From Acidobacteriota bacterium (GTDB lineage Bacteria; Acidobacteriota; Blastocatellia; Pyrinomonadales; Pyrinomonadaceae), in assembly GCA_019247865.1 (NCBI GenBank), contig JAFBAJ010000220.1:1-6029 (forward strand): a DNA stretch of 6,029 nucleotides, given 5' to 3'. Shown in pieces: positions 5,590 through 6,029 of the stretch. The notes below the pieces were generated by a model. The model saw nothing but the letters and a program-made list of their open reading frames with translations, had not been told where the DNA came from and searched no databases. Position numbers and translations under genes: made by a program. Each line of letters opens with the position of its first letter. Position 1 is the first letter of the stretch.

Positions 5590-5952
5590 CTACTGATTCC
5601 CTTTCGCCCCGGCGGCGGCCTCTTCGTCCGTCTCGAACAGCTCGAAGGCCTTGAGGACGTTGGTCAGTTTCATTACGCCGCGAATCTGCTGCGGGACGGC
5701 GGTCAGGCGCAGGGCTGCGTCGTGCCGCGTCGCCGTCACCAGACAGGTCACGAGTTCTCCCAACCCGCTGCTGTCAACGCGGCGGCAGCGGCTCAGGTTG
5801 ACGAGCAGCAGTGTGCGTCCGGCTGCGACCAGACGGCGCACGACATCAAGCAGCCGCTCCGTGCCGCTGCCGACCGTCAGCTCGCCGACGATGTCGATGA
5901 CGACTGTTCCCGGCAGCTCGCGCTCGACGAGCTCAAGTTTGCTGGTAGACAT
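5590..5952 (-). CDS. STAS-domain anti-sigma-factor antagonist (SpoIIAA/RsbV-like)
   Basis: The 120-residue product is a single STAS domain. It shows the family pattern: an opening strand TVVIDIVGELTVGSG (16-30), a central strand LLLVNLSRC, and the phosphorylation-site loop VDSSGLGEL (59-67) in which Ser62 aligns with the Ser phosphorylated in SpoIIAA. The C-terminal helix region RGVMKLTNVLKAFELF ends in an acidic/Ala tail. In the known partner-switching scheme the unphosphorylated antagonist binds an anti-sigma kinase and frees a sigma factor or other target. No kinase or phosphatase gene is visible in this window. GGGAG lies 7 nt before the ATG and supports this start, although the same frame stays open for the 25 codons to the window edge. 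The thioredoxin-fold gene follows after 41 nt. Confidence 0.93.
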   Translation of the reverse strand: MSTSKLELVERELPGTVVIDIVGELTVGSGTERLLDVVRRLVAAGRTLLLVNLSRCRRVDSSGLGELVTCLVTATRHDAALRLTAVPQQIRGVMKLTNVLKAFELFETDEEAAAGAKGNQ

Positions 5953-6029
5953 AAATGCGCTCCCGTTGAAGTTGAAACACGAATGGCTTCTTGTACGCTC
6001 TGCGCGGCCGGAAGTTTCCGAAAATCGCG

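Overview
The window is GC-rich bacterial DNA with Shine-Dalgarno-led genes. Its most interesting content is what looks like part of a ribosomally synthesised, modified peptide (RiPP-like) locus. Gene style and the dense palindromic repeats in the spacer would fit an environmental lineage such as Acidobacteriota, but no marker gene fixes the taxon, so this is a weak inference.

Layout: (1) Positions 2-928, plus strand: the last 29 codons of an unidentified gene, then 30 nt later a complete compact S8 (subtilisin-like) peptidase with no signal peptide or propeptide. (2) Positions 936-1005: a 29-bp perfect inverted repeat between two convergent genes, probably a two-way terminator and also a dispersed-repeat type of sequence. 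(3) Positions 1020-3569, minus strand: an 87-codon gene whose product has a charged, Cys-free leader and a C-terminal segment packed with Cys, Trp and Tyr, followed by a 712-residue ABC exporter half-transporter. A 147-nt spacer with a strong hairpin, and a small hairpin over the exporter ribosome-binding site, separates them. (4) Positions 3570-4690: about 1.1 kb without a credible gene. Its left half holds the leader region of the small-peptide gene; its right half holds two facing arrays of short hairpin repeats. (5) Positions 4691-5952, minus strand: a two-gene unit of a STAS-domain anti-sigma-factor antagonist and a cytoplasmic thioredoxin-fold (TlpA-like) protein with a helical N-terminal region.

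Proposed working model (inference): the 87-residue peptide is the precursor, the cytoplasmic S8 peptidase may remove its leader, the exporter, which lacks its own C39 peptidase domain, may secrete the product, and the truncated gene at the left edge may be, or belong with, a modifying enzyme outside the window. The STAS/thioredoxin pair is separated by the repeat-rich spacer and may be unrelated, although a thiol-disulfide protein next to a four-cysteine peptide deserves attention.
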